The translations under genes were made by a program, and so were the position numbers. Under the pieces are notes generated by a model. The model searched no databases. It saw only the letters and a program-made list of their open reading frames with translations, and was not told the DNA's origin. 36,974 nt of DNA, from the NCBI GenBank assembly GCA_022511205.1, contig JAFLRY010000018.1, positions 1-36,974 on the forward strand. The letters are read 5' to 3'. Of this stretch, positions 7,721 to 15,589 are shown in pieces. Origin of the DNA: Eubacterium sp. (GTDB lineage: Bacteria > Bacillota > Clostridia > Oscillospirales > Acutalibacteraceae). Within the stretch, counting starts at the first letter, position 1, and every line of letters begins with the position of its first letter.

Positions 7721-8284
7721 TTATCTGTAATCTTTTAATTTATCAATCAATTTTGAATAAATATTCTCGCAGAACCAAGGCTCTGAGGACTTAAGCATAA
7801 CCTCATCAAAGGAAAACCATGCAACGCCGCTGTTCTCGTCAGGGCGAACAGTAAGTACCTCGTTTTCATCTGCTTCAAGAAGATAGGTCACATTCAAATG
7901 AAGATGCGAGGAAACGTATTCTCCCCTTTTAACGTGACCGTCAACAGTAAGCACCTCAACGGAATAGATATCCTCCGTTACAGGAGTAACGTTTTTTACG
8001 CCGCTCTCCTCCATTGCTTCGTTGATGGCAACCTTTAAAAGATCAGTCTCGCCGTCCGCGTGACCGCCCAGCCACGCCCATGAATCATAGATATTGTGAT
8101 ATGCCATAAGCACCTTGTCGCGGGACTTATTCACCACCCACGCCGAGGTGGTCATATGCGCCGTAACGCTCTCCCTTGCGAAAACCTTTTCGCCCTTTTC
8201 AAGCCATTCAAGAATAAGCGCCTTATCCTTTTCCTCCTGCTCGTTATAGGGCTGATAGCGTCTTAAATCGTCAATTAATTTCAT
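7721..8284 (-). CDS. NUDIX hydrolase
   Basis: 187-residue NUDIX-fold pyrophosphohydrolase. The Nudix box is GHADGETDLLKVAINEAMEE followed by SGV: the metal-binding E-x-x-E-E core is intact, but the first box glutamate is shifted by one (T in its place) and the arginine is asparagine. It resembles the GGHADG group common in Firmicutes, which often acts on damaged or excess nucleoside diphosphate derivatives; the substrate is unknown. The N-terminal 40 residues (YQPYNEQEEKDKALILEWL) form the helical lead typical of that group. Its own promoter lies at 8321-8348. It is convergent with the HAD gene without a visible terminator between them. Confidence 0.88.
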   Translation of the reverse strand: MKLIDDLRRYQPYNEQEEKDKALILEWLEKGEKVFARESVTAHMTTSAWVVNKSRDKVLMAYHNIYDSWAWLGGHADGETDLLKVAINEAMEESGVKNVTPVTEDIYSVEVLTVDGHVKRGEYVSSHLHLNVTYLLEADENEVLTVRPDENSGVAWFSFDEVMLKSSEPWFCENIYSKLIDKLKDYR

Positions 8285-8320
8285 TTTTGCACCTCATCAA
8301 ATAAACCAACAATCAATTAT

Positions 8321-8348
8321 ATATTACCACAAGCAGATAAATAGTCAA
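8321..8348 (-). promoter_or_regulatory. Promoter for the NUDIX gene
   Basis: Minus-strand TTGACT (8348-8343) and TAATAT (8326-8321), 16-bp spacer, about 37 bp upstream of the start. Confidence 0.6.
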
Positions 8349-8471
8349 CAAGCTTCTGCAATAGTTACTGATATGCGACACTTTATATTGTATTTCGCTT
8401 CGTGGCGCAAACAAGAAATTGTGTCAAGACTTTTCGTGAAAATTTTTATGACAAAATTATCGCTTTTTCCC

Positions 8472-8500
8472 TTGACTTATGAATGAAGCTTAAGTATAAT
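8472..8500 (+). promoter_or_regulatory. Housekeeping promoter for ylxM-ffh-rpsP-khpA
   Basis: TTGACT (8472-8477), 17 bp, TATAAT (8495-8500). The leader to the GTG at 8556 is about 50 nt and contains GGAGGGGG. Confidence 0.85.
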
Positions 8501-8555
8501 ATGTTTTACTGTAAAGAGGAAATACTTTACACATTTTATTGGAGGGGGAATAAAA

Positions 8556-8918
8556 GTGGCTAAAAATTTGGAAATATCTTTTCTTCTTGATTTTTACGGT
8601 GAAATGCTCACTAAAAAGCAGCACGATTTTCTTGAGTACTATTATGACGAAGATCTTTCCCTTTCCGAGATCGCGGAAAACGAGGGAATAACCCGCCAGG
8701 GTGTTCGAGACGCTATCAAGAGAGCTGAAAACCAGCTTTTTGATATGGAAAACCGTTTGGGGCTCGCTAAGCGTTTCAACGAGATGCGCATCGGCCTTGC
8801 GGAGATCAAGGAATGCGCCGAGATCATCAACGATTTCAATCTTTCTCACGGACTTTCCAAGGAGATTTCATACAACGCGGCAAAGATCAAAACTCTTGCC
8901 GATATGCTCGGCGAGTAG
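8556..8918 (+). CDS. ylxM: YlxM-family SRP-associated helix-turn-helix protein
   Basis: 120-residue protein of the YlxM/p13 family, encoded immediately before ffh in many Firmicutes and thought to modulate signal-recognition-particle function. The sequence shows a sigma-70 region 4-like helix-turn-helix (LSLSEIAENEGITRQGVRDAI, about residues 34-54; family trait LTxKQ at 18-22) and a helical C-terminus. It starts with GTG behind a strong GGAGGGGG. It is first in the operon, 43 bp before ffh, and shares its promoter. Confidence 0.92.
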   Translation: MAKNLEISFLLDFYGEMLTKKQHDFLEYYYDEDLSLSEIAENEGITRQGVRDAIKRAENQLFDMENRLGLAKRFNEMRIGLAEIKECAEIINDFNLSHGLSKEISYNAAKIKTLADMLGE

Positions 8919-8961
8919 TCCGATAGAAATCAGCAAATATCTGTAAAGGAGTTGATTGCTT

Positions 8962-10362
8962 TTGGCATTTGAAGGTCTTTCGGAAAGGCTTGAAAATTCC
9001 TTTAAAAAGCTTCGTGCCAAGGGTAAATTGACCGAAGCGGACGTTAAAGAAGCAATGCGTGAGGTTCGCCTTGCGCTTTTAGAGGCAGACGTTAACTACA
9101 AGGTTGCCAAGGATTTTACAAAAAACGTTACAGACCGCGCCGTGGGCGAGGACGTTATGGAGTCCCTTACCCCCGGGCAGATGGTTATAAAGATCGTTAA
9201 CGAAGAGCTGACGAAGCTGATGGGCGGAGCGGAAAGCCGTCTCGCCATCGCAAATCACCCGCCGACGATCGTTATGATGTGCGGACTTCAGGGCTCAGGT
9301 AAAACCACACATTGCGCAAAGCTTGCTCTGAAGCTGAAAAAAGAGGGTCACAGACCAATGCTGGTCGCCTGCGATATCTACCGCCCGGCGGCTATTAAGC
9401 AGTTGCAGGTGGTCGGCGCTCAGGTGGACGTTCCCGTTTTCGAAATGGGCACGGAAAATCCCGTTAAAATCGCCGAAGAGGCTATTAAATACGCCAAAGA
9501 TCACGGTCACGATTACGTTTTTCTTGACACTGCGGGTCGCCTTCACATTGATGAAGAGCTTATGCAGGAGCTTCAGAATATACGCTCCACAGTCCACCCC
9601 AACGAGATATTGCTCGTAATAGACGCTATGACGGGTCAGGACGCGGTCAACGTTGCGAAAAGCTTTAACGAAACCCTCGGTATTGACGGCGTTATCCTCA
9701 CGAAGCTTGACGGCGACACGAGAGGCGGCGCGGCGCTCTCCGTAAGAGCGGTGACCGGCAAGCCCATCAAATTCGTGGGCACGGGCGAAAAGCTCTCCGA
9801 TCTTGAAAGCTTCCACCCCAGCCGTATGGCTTCAAGAATCCTCGGAATGGGCGACGTTCTTTCATTCATCGAAAGAGCTGAGCAAAGCCTTGATGAAAAG
9901 AAAGCTGCCGAGCTTGAAAAGAAGCTCGCTAAAAATAAGTTTGATCTTAACGATCTGCTCTCTCAGTTTGAGCAAATTGAGCGAATGGGAAACATTAAGG
10001 ATACTATCAAAATGATCCCAGGCATCGGCAACAAGATCAAGGACAGCGATATTGATGAAAAGGCTTTCACGAGGTTTAAGGCGATAATCTATTCGATGAC
10101 CCCCAAGGAAAGGGAGCATCCGGATATTATCAATCCCTCAAGAAAGCGCAGGATCGCGGCAGGCTGCGGAATGCAGGTGGAGGACGTTAACAAGCTCCTC
10201 TCCCAGTATAAGCAGATGAAAAAGATGCTCAGCCAGTTCGGCGGCAGAAGCGGCCCTAAAGTCAGCAAAAAAATGCAGCGTATGATGCAGCAAAATCCCG
10301 AAATGGCCCAAAAAATGCTGGGTATGACGGGCAGAGGGCGCAACAATCCCTTTGGTTTTTAA
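8962..10362 (+). CDS. ffh: Signal recognition particle protein Ffh
   Basis: GTPase that binds signal sequences of nascent membrane proteins with the 4.5S/scRNA and delivers ribosomes to FtsY. About 466 residues, normal. The N domain starts AFEGLSERLENSFKKL. The G domain has GLQGSGKTTHCAKLA (about 108-122), DTAGRLH and TKLDGDTRGGAALS. The methionine-rich M domain from about residue 300 ends GRGRNNPFGF. I choose the TTG at 8962: AAAGGAG lies 10 nt upstream and the product then begins MAFEG as in orthologues. A TTG at 8956 is in frame but only 4 nt from the site. Confidence 0.97.
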   Translation: MAFEGLSERLENSFKKLRAKGKLTEADVKEAMREVRLALLEADVNYKVAKDFTKNVTDRAVGEDVMESLTPGQMVIKIVNEELTKLMGGAESRLAIANHPPTIVMMCGLQGSGKTTHCAKLALKLKKEGHRPMLVACDIYRPAAIKQLQVVGAQVDVPVFEMGTENPVKIAEEAIKYAKDHGHDYVFLDTAGRLHIDEELMQELQNIRSTVHPNEILLVIDAMTGQDAVNVAKSFNETLGIDGVILTKLDGDTRGGAALSVRAVTGKPIKFVGTGEKLSDLESFHPSRMASRILGMGDVLSFIERAEQSLDEKKAAELEKKLAKNKFDLNDLLSQFEQIERMGNIKDTIKMIPGIGNKIKDSDIDEKAFTRFKAIIYSMTPKEREHPDIINPSRKRRIAAGCGMQVEDVNKLLSQYKQMKKMLSQFGGRSGPKVSKKMQRMMQQNPEMAQKMLGMTGRGRNNPFGF

Positions 10363-10434
10363 TTCGTATTAATCCAATCAAAAACAGATTTGGTTTAGTA
10401 AATAATTTTTAATATATCTTTGGAGGTAAGAAAA

Positions 10435-10677
10435 ATGGCAGTAAAAATCAGACTTCGCAGAATGGGCGCAAAGAAAGCTCCGTTTTACCGCGTAGTAGTT
10501 GCGGATTCAAGATTCCCCCGTGACGGTCGTTTCATCGAAGAAATCGGAACGTACAACACGATGGTTGAGCCTGCTGAGATCAAGATCGATGCCGAGAAGG
10601 CTAAGAAATGGATCGCAAACGGCGCTCAGCCCACCGATACCGTTAAGGACATTCTCAAAAAAGAAGGCATTCTTTAA
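10435..10677 (+). CDS. rpsP: 30S ribosomal protein S16 (bS16)
   Basis: 80-residue small-subunit protein beginning [20 protein letters not shown], followed by [19 protein letters not shown], the unmistakable bS16 signature. The start ATG at 10435 has GGAGGT 7 nt upstream; an in-frame TTG at 10420 would include the ribosome-binding site in the gene. Third gene of the operon, 72 bp after ffh. Confidence 0.98.
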   Translation: MAVKIRLRRMGAKKAPFYRVVVADSRFPRDGRFIEEIGTYNTMVEPAEIKIDAEKAKKWIANGAQPTDTVKDILKKEGIL

Positions 10678-10731
10678 TTTTAATCTTTAGTTTCAAATTT
10701 GTTGCAAAAGATTAAATCGGAGGTGTATTCT

Positions 10732-10965
10732 TTGAAAGATTTGTTGATATCCATAACGAAGGGATTAGTTGATGATCCAAGCGCAGTTTCAGTTGATGTT
10801 GACGAACCGAACGAAGAAGGCGTAACCGTATATCATCTTCACGTTGCTGAGGACGATATGGGCAGAGTTATCGGAAAGCAGGGCAGAATTGCAAAGGCTA
10901 TCCGTGTTGTTATGCGCGCGGCCGCAACAAGAAACGACGCAAAAATTTCTGTTGAAATTGATTAA
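10732..10965 (+). CDS. khpA: KH-domain RNA-binding protein KhpA
   Basis: 77-residue single-KH RNA chaperone that in Firmicutes partners with KhpB/EloR and affects cell division and small-RNA function. The KH core GRVIGKQGRIAKAIRVVMRA carries the GxxG RNA-binding loop (GKQG). Start chosen as the TTG at 10732 (KDLLISITKGLVDDP), because TCGGAGG lies just upstream; upstream in-frame codons have no such site. Last gene of the operon: a strong terminator follows within 15 bp, cutting the usual link to rimM-trmD. Confidence 0.95.
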   Translation: MKDLLISITKGLVDDPSAVSVDVDEPNEEGVTVYHLHVAEDDMGRVIGKQGRIAKAIRVVMRAAATRNDAKISVEID

Positions 10966-10978
10966 TTACAAGAGCGAA

Positions 10979-11008
10979 AGCGCAGTCCGAAACGGACTGC
11001 GCTTTTCA
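10979..11008 (+). terminator. Rho-independent terminator after khpA
   Basis: Perfect 11-bp stem AGCGCAGTCCG/CGGACTGCGCT (10979-10989 with 10993-11003), AAA loop, followed by TTTTC. Confidence 0.85.
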
Positions 11009-11025
11009 TTTGCGGCGCAAAAAGT

Positions 11026-11244
11026 TTATTTCTTTGGATACGGTTTCTTGATATCCGTTAGCTTAGCTATGTAATCTATTGATGTATTATAATACTCAGC
11101 AAAGGCTTTGATGGCGTCTAAGGGAGGTGTTCTCTCTCCGTTTTCATATCTGATATATGAGTTCTTTGATATGTACGCTATTTTAGCGCACTGTTTCTGC
11201 GATAAATCGTTATCCTCTCTAAGCTCTTTTAATCTTGTATCCAT
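11026..11244 (-). CDS. Small XRE-family transcriptional regulator
   Basis: 72-residue stand-alone Cro/CI-type helix-turn-helix protein (LKELREDNDLSQKQCAKIAY, then ISKNSYIRYENGERTPP at about 25-41), with no additional sensor domain. GGAGGG precedes the ATG. Its upstream region contains a minus-strand TAAAAT (11269-11264) and a perfect inverted repeat at 11276-11314, so autoregulation is likely (inference). It is converged upon by the khpA operon, whose terminator is 18 bp away. Small XRE regulators of this size are often found in mobile or toxin-antitoxin settings, but no partner toxin or phage gene is visible here. Confidence 0.85.
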   Translation of the reverse strand: MDTRLKELREDNDLSQKQCAKIAYISKNSYIRYENGERTPPLDAIKAFAEYYNTSIDYIAKLTDIKKPYPKK

Positions 11245-11275
11245 ACTGTCACCCTCCGAAATAATTTTAACAAAT

Positions 11276-11314
11276 TACCCCGTATGGGGTTGACAAAATC
11301 ACCCATACGGGGTA
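11276..11314. promoter_or_regulatory. Perfect inverted repeat, probable XRE operator
   Basis: Arms TACCCCGTATGGG (11276-11288) and CCCATACGGGGTA (11302-11314) are perfectly complementary with a 13-bp spacer. The left half is itself a smaller palindrome (ACCCC-GTAT-GGGGT). The arms flank and overlap the -35 and -10 of a rightward promoter and lie just upstream of the -10 of the XRE gene, as expected of a repressor site. Confidence 0.7.
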
Positions 11315-11318
11315 TTAT
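11290..11318 (+). promoter_or_regulatory. Strong rightward promoter inside the inverted repeat
   Basis: TTGACA (11290-11295), 17 bp, TATTAT (11313-11318): a consensus -35, ideal spacing and near-consensus -10. No coding region follows before a terminator. Confidence 0.7.
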
Positions 11319-11324
11319 TATTGT

Positions 11325-11403
11325 TGTAGCTCTTGTTTATTGCACAATAAACTCCAACTGCGAGAAAAAAGACTGAACAGAATTAGTCTGTTCAGTCTTT
11401 TTT
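11325..11403 (+). ncRNA. Candidate structured small RNA (about 80 nt)
   Basis: From the predicted start of the promoter at 11290-11318 to the terminator there are about 79 nt. No reading frame longer than a few codons is present (TTGTTGTAG and TTG-TTT-ATT-GCA-CAA-TAA are the only starts seen). The transcript would contain a hairpin GTTTATTG-CA-CAATAAAC (11335-11352), the box CTCCAACTGCGAG, and the terminator stem. Existence is inferred from promoter plus terminator only. Confidence 0.4.
11365..11403. terminator. Bidirectional Rho-independent terminator
   Basis: Perfect 11-bp stem GACTGAACAGA/TCTGTTCAGTC (11371-11381 with 11387-11397), 5-nt loop, flanked by six A on the left and six T on the right. 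It ends the leftward mutS2 operon and any rightward transcript from 11325. Confidence 0.85.
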
Positions 11404-11410
11404 ATTTTAT

Positions 11411-13783
11411 TTATTTCAGCGTAGCGATCGTAACGCCGCTCTCCCCTTCTCCGTAAACGCCGAGACGAAATTCCCTGATATTCGAATGGTGGTGAAGATA
11501 ATCTTTAACGGCAGTTCTCAGCGCGCCTGTACCCTTGCCGTGGATAATTCTTATCTCCGTAATACTGTTGAGCACGCATTTATCGATATAAAGCCCCAGA
11601 TTTTCCAAGGCTTCGTCAACGGTCTGCCCTCTTAAATCAATTTCAGTGCGCACGTCTGCGTCTGCCCTTGAGGTGGTGCGGTAAAGACTTGCCGAGCGCT
11701 TTGACTCACGCTTTTTCTTCTTCTCGGTGAGCATAAGATCGGTCATTTTTACGCGGGTTTTCAGCATTCCCGACTGCACGAGTACCTTATCCTTCCCGAC
11801 CTCAAGCACTTCACCCTCGCCGATACCGCGGATGATAACGCTGTCTCCCTTAATGACTTCGCGGGGAAGCGTGTAATCCTCGTCCCAATTATCCGCAAGC
11901 TCGCGGGGATTGACGATATCATCCATTTCGCCGAAGCGGGTTTTCATCTCACGGCGCGTTTTCCTCGCGATCTCCGTTGTGTTGGAGCTGTCTGTTTCCT
12001 TTTTCAGCCTTTCAAGCTGAAGCAGGAAATCTGAGCTTTGGCGTTTTGCGGCGTTGATTATTTTTTCCGCCTCGCGCTTTGCCTTTTCAAGCTCGTTCTT
12101 CCTGAGCTGTTCTATCTTATCCTTTTCTGATTGGGCTCTCGCCTTGATCTTGTTGGCTTCCTCAGTTGCCTTTTCCGCCTTTTCCTTTTCCGTTTCAAGC
12201 TCCATTCTGGTGTTTTCCAGCTTTTCGAGTACCGCTTCAAAGGAACGGTTATCAGAGCCAACAATGGCCTTAGCGCTCTCTACAACGGATTTTTCCATTC
12301 CCAAGTGTTCGGATATGGCAAAAGCGTTAGACCTGCCGGGAACGCCAATCAGAAGCCTGTAGGTAGGTCTTAAGGTTTCAACGTCAAACTCGCAGCAGCC
12401 GTTGGTGACGCCCGGCGTTTCAAGGGCGTATGCTTTTAATTCGGCGTAATGGGTCGTAGCGGCGATCATCGCGCCCTTTGAACGGAGATTTTCGATGATC
12501 GAAACCGCCAGCGCCGCGCCCTCAACGGGATCGGTACCCGCGCCAAGCTCGTCTATAAGTACCAGCGAATTTTCATTCGCCCTTTTCATAATGTCTATGA
12601 TATTCACCATATGGGACGAAAAGGTGGAAAGGCTCTGCTCAATGCTCTGCTCGTCGCCCACGTCAACGAGTACCTGATCAAATACCGCAACGCGGGACTG
12701 ATCCGCCACGGGGATCAGCATTCCGCACATGGTCATAAGGGTAAGCAGACCGATCGTTTTCACGGAAACGGTCTTTCCGCCCGTGTTGGGACCGGTTATA
12801 ACGAGTGTGTCGAAATCCTTGCCGAGATCAACGTTGATCGGCACGACTGTTTTGGGATTTAACAGAGGGTGGCGAGCCTTTTTCAGCTCAATAACGCCCT
12901 CGTTATTCAGTATCGGCTTTGAAGCCTTCATTTTGTAGGCAAGATGCGCCTTGGCAAATATCAGATTCAGCATAACGGAGCTTGTATAAGACTGCTTGAT
13001 ACTATCCGCAAAAGTGCCTGCTTCCGCTGAAAGCTCAAAGAGGATTCGCTGAATTTCGTCACGCTCTCTGCCCTCAAGCATTTTGATCTCATTATTCGTT
13101 TCAACCACCGCTATGGGTTCAATGAACACCGTTGCGCCCGATGCGGAGGTATCGTGAACGAGTCCCTGCACGTTGCCGCGGTTTTCCGCCTTAACGGGAA
13201 TAACGAATCTGCCGCTTCGCTGAGTGATGATCGCCTCCTGCAGATATTTCTGATAGTGGGCGCTGTGGATCATCGCGTCCAGTCTTTCACGAATGGAATT
13301 GGACTTGGCGCGGATCTTTCTTCTTATTTCAGCCAGCTCCTCGGAAGCGTTGTCCGCGATCTCATCCTCGCCGATGATCGCCGAGAAAATCTTTGTTTCA
13401 AGATATTTGTTTACGGTAATACCGTCAAAGAAAAAATCCAGATTCGTTCTTATGCCCGAGCAATGACCGTACCACTCGTAAAGGGAGCGAACGCAGCGAA
13501 GCGTGCCGGCAATATTCAGCAGCTCAACGGTATTCAGCGCGCCGCCTGCTGCCGCCCTGTGAAGCGGATTGTTGACGTTCTTAAGCCCTGAAAAAGAGGG
13601 CGCGCCGAACCGCGCTAAAAGCGAAAAAGCGTCCTCCGTTTGGGCAAGCAGAAGCTCCACCTCGCTGATATCGTTTGAGGGCGTAAGGCTCTTCGCCATA
13701 TCCCGCGCGTCATCACAGGTGGTTTCATTGGCGAGCATTTCAAGAACGCTGTTCAATTCAAGTGTTTCGTAATGCTTATTCAT
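11411..13783 (-). CDS. mutS2: MutS2: DNA recombination/ribosome-rescue ATPase with Smr domain
   Basis: 790 residues, normal for MutS2. It lacks the mismatch-recognition domain of MutS. Visible parts: MutS core; ATPase with Walker A GPNTGGKT (331-338) and Walker B LVLIDELGAGTDP; a long charged coiled coil (about 515-620); a KOW-like region; and a C-terminal Smr endonuclease domain starting IDLRGQTVDEALENLGLYID with RIIHGKGTGALR. In Firmicutes MutS2 has been linked both to suppression of recombination and to splitting of collided ribosomes. It overlaps the end of recO by 4 bp and is the last gene of the operon, which ends at the terminator near 11384. Confidence 0.96.
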   Translation of the reverse strand: MNKHYETLELNSVLEMLANETTCDDARDMAKSLTPSNDISEVELLLAQTEDAFSLLARFGAPSFSGLKNVNNPLHRAAAGGALNTVELLNIAGTLRCVRSLYEWYGHCSGIRTNLDFFFDGITVNKYLETKIFSAIIGEDEIADNASEELAEIRRKIRAKSNSIRERLDAMIHSAHYQKYLQEAIITQRSGRFVIPVKAENRGNVQGLVHDTSASGATVFIEPIAVVETNNEIKMLEGRERDEIQRILFELSAEAGTFADSIKQSYTSSVMLNLIFAKAHLAYKMKASKPILNNEGVIELKKARHPLLNPKTVVPINVDLGKDFDTLVITGPNTGGKTVSVKTIGLLTLMTMCGMLIPVADQSRVAVFDQVLVDVGDEQSIEQSLSTFSSHMVNIIDIMKRANENSLVLIDELGAGTDPVEGAALAVSIIENLRSKGAMIAATTHYAELKAYALETPGVTNGCCEFDVETLRPTYRLLIGVPGRSNAFAISEHLGMEKSVVESAKAIVGSDNRSFEAVLEKLENTRMELETEKEKAEKATEEANKIKARAQSEKDKIEQLRKNELEKAKREAEKIINAAKRQSSDFLLQLERLKKETDSSNTTEIARKTRREMKTRFGEMDDIVNPRELADNWDEDYTLPREVIKGDSVIIRGIGEGEVLEVGKDKVLVQSGMLKTRVKMTDLMLTEKKKKRESKRSASLYRTTSRADADVRTEIDLRGQTVDEALENLGLYIDKCVLNSITEIRIIHGKGTGALRTAVKDYLHHHSNIREFRLGVYGEGESGVTIATLK

Positions 13784-14517
13784 TTCTGTAATCCTTTATA
13801 AAATTCAAGAGCGCTCAGTCTGCGCTGAACGCGTGACAATGTATATTTTTCCGCAATGTCGGAAAGCAGCTTCAAATTCTCATCGCTGAGGCTGAAGCTG
13901 AATATCTTATTAGGCTCCGTTAAGCAGATAAAGCGCAGAGCCGTGATAACGTTTTTCGGAACAAGTTCTGCTCCTGTTTTCGGGCAGTTTTCGCAGTATA
14001 TCTTGCCCTCTAAAGTATCGAAATACATTGTTTCGGTTTCATATGTACCGCAGTTATCGCAGGCAAGAATAGAGGGCATATAGCCTCCGAGGCAAAGCGC
14101 TCTCAGCTCAAACACCGCCTTTATCTGCGTAAGGCTCTTTTCCCCTTTGCAAAGTAGATGAAGCGAATTGAGGGTAAGCCTTAAAACCTCCTCCTCGGGC
14201 TGTTCCTCGGCGCTCATTTCATAGGCAAGCTGAGCAAAATATTGGGCAAGGGTAAGCCTGTCTATATCCCTGCGAAGCCCGAAAAACACCTCGATCGGCG
14301 AAGCGTCGTCCACCACGAAAGCGTCCTTGGACTTATAAAGCGAAAAATCGCTGTAAGCAAAAAGCGTGGTGGCAGAGCCTAGCCTGCTTTTGATCTGCTT
14401 CGCCCTGCGCACGAAGGCTTTAACAAGCCCGAAATCAGCAGTAAGGAGAGTAACTAAGCGGTCACTCTCCCCTATCGTCTGCTCTCTGATTACTAAACCC
14501 TTCGTAATTCTGCGCAT
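13780..14517 (-). CDS. recO: DNA repair protein RecO
   Basis: Loads RecA on SSB-coated DNA together with RecR in gap repair. 245 residues, normal. The N-terminal OB fold begins ITKGLVIREQTIGESDRLVT. The zinc site is C153/C156 (CDNCG) and C175/C178 (CENC). The start lies inside the upstream yqzL gene (56-bp overlap), so translation is probably coupled. Neighbours era-yqzL-recO are the standard Firmicute order. Confidence 0.95.
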   Translation of the reverse strand: MRRITKGLVIREQTIGESDRLVTLLTADFGLVKAFVRRAKQIKSRLGSATTLFAYSDFSLYKSKDAFVVDDASPIEVFFGLRRDIDRLTLAQYFAQLAYEMSAEEQPEEEVLRLTLNSLHLLCKGEKSLTQIKAVFELRALCLGGYMPSILACDNCGTYETETMYFDTLEGKIYCENCPKTGAELVPKNVITALRFICLTEPNKIFSFSLSDENLKLLSDIAEKYTLSRVQRRLSALEFYKGLQK

Positions 14518-14614
14518 CGTTTTCTGCCTTTGCTGTGTTTTCTGCCTGTCTGTATTTCAAATAATCGTATATATTGCCCGTTTGGGTGAAGCGCACCCAG
14601 TTTTCATCAAGCAT
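14462..14614 (-). CDS. yqzL: YqzL-like small protein
   Basis: 50-residue protein starting MLDENWVRFTQTGNIYDYLK. The MLD..W..F..TGNI..YL pattern and the position between era and recO match Bacillus YqzL. Its function is not established. It is easily missed because of its length. GGCGGTG lies upstream. Its last 56 bp overlap the start of recO in another frame. The C-terminal half (QAENTAKAENDAQNYEG) is hydrophilic and probably disordered. Confidence 0.8.
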   Translation of the reverse strand: MLDENWVRFTQTGNIYDYLKYRQAENTAKAENDAQNYEGFSNQRADDRGE

Positions 14615-14640
14615 TCAGTATCACCGCCGTAAATTCAAGT

Positions 14641-14658
14641 GCGGATATTTTTATCCGC
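14641..14658. other. Hairpin between era and yqzL
   Basis: Perfect 7-bp stem GCGGATA/TATCCGC with TTTT loop, in the 87-bp gap between the era stop and the yqzL start. There is no U-tract on the minus strand, so it is more likely an mRNA structure or processing site than a full terminator. Confidence 0.45.
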
Positions 14659-14701
14659 AAACTTATTTTATCCTATGGCGGGATATATAATTTGTGCCAT
14701 T

Positions 14702-15589
14702 TTAATCCAATCCGAAATTGCGGATAAGACCTTCCTTATTTCTCCAGTTTTCCTTTACTTTAACCCAAGTGTGGAGGTTTACCTTGATATCAAAAAACTT
14801 CTCAAGATCCTGCCTTGCGTAGGTGGAAATATTTTTAAGCATGGAGCCGTTTTTGCCGATTATCATACCCTTATGGGTCTCGCGCTCGCAATAGATAGTT
14901 GCATCAATATCGAGGATGTCTCTGCCCTCGCGCTCATGCATTTTTTCAATTGCAACGGCGATACCGTGGGGTACTTCCTTATCCATAAGGCGAAGTATTT
15001 TTTCGCGTATCATCTCCGCCGCAAGCACTCTTTCGGGCTGATCGGTAAGCGTATCATCCGGGAAAAAGTGAGGGCTTTCAACGCAAAGCGCCTTCATCTC
15101 GTCGATAAGCTCGCCTACGCCGTCTCCCTGAGCGGCTGAAACGGGAACTACAGCCGTGAAATCGTAAAGCTTCGTAAGGCTGATGATCCTTGAAAGAAGC
15201 TCCTTTTTCTCTTTTACCATATCGATTTTATTGATAACAAGAATAACAGGCAGACGTTCCTGCTTGAATTTTTGAATCAGCTCAAGCTCCTTGGGATCAA
15301 GCTCACCGCTCGGCTCTACAACAAAAAGCGCGGCATCAGTACCGCCGATACTGTCGCCGACAGCGGTGTTCATATGCTCGCCAAGCTTATTGTGGGGCTT
15401 GTGAAACCCCGGAGTATCTGTAAATACAAGCTGTGTTTCATCAAGGGTCAGCACGCCCATTATCTTCGTTCTGGTGGTCTGCGGCTTTGACGAAACTATA
15501 GCTATCTTCGCGCCGAGAAGTCTGTTTAAAAGCGAAGATTTGCCCACGTTTGGCTTGCCTACTATGGCGATAAAAGCTGTTTTAGTCAT
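14702..15589 (-). CDS. era: GTPase Era
   Basis: Essential Ras-like GTPase that binds the 3' end of 16S rRNA and checks 30S maturation. 295 residues, normal. G1 GKPNVGKSS (11-19), G3 DTPG, G4 NKID, and a C-terminal type II KH domain (KGMIIGKNGSMLKNI) for rRNA contact. The start overlaps the ybeY stop by 1 bp. It is operonic with ybeY and phoH, which also act on 16S rRNA 3'-end or RNA metabolism. Confidence 0.98.
   Translation of the reverse strand: MTKTAFIAIVGKPNVGKSSLLNRLLGAKIAIVSSKPQTTRTKIMGVLTLDETQLVFTDTPGFHKPHNKLGEHMNTAVGDSIGGTDAALFVVEPSGELDPKELELIQKFKQERLPVILVINKIDMVKEKKELLSRIISLTKLYDFTAVVPVSAAQGDGVGELIDEMKALCVESPHFFPDDTLTDQPERVLAAEMIREKILRLMDKEVPHGIAVAIEKMHEREGRDILDIDATIYCERETHKGMIIGKNGSMLKNISTYARQDLEKFFDIKVNLHTWVKVKENWRNKEGLIRNFGLD

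Noticed and set aside
9295-9816. 173-codon open frame antisense to ffh
   Set aside because: Lies wholly within the conserved GTPase domain of ffh and has no translation signals.
14639-15139. 166-codon open frame antisense to era
   Set aside because: Covers the Era KH domain in reverse, with no ribosome-binding site.
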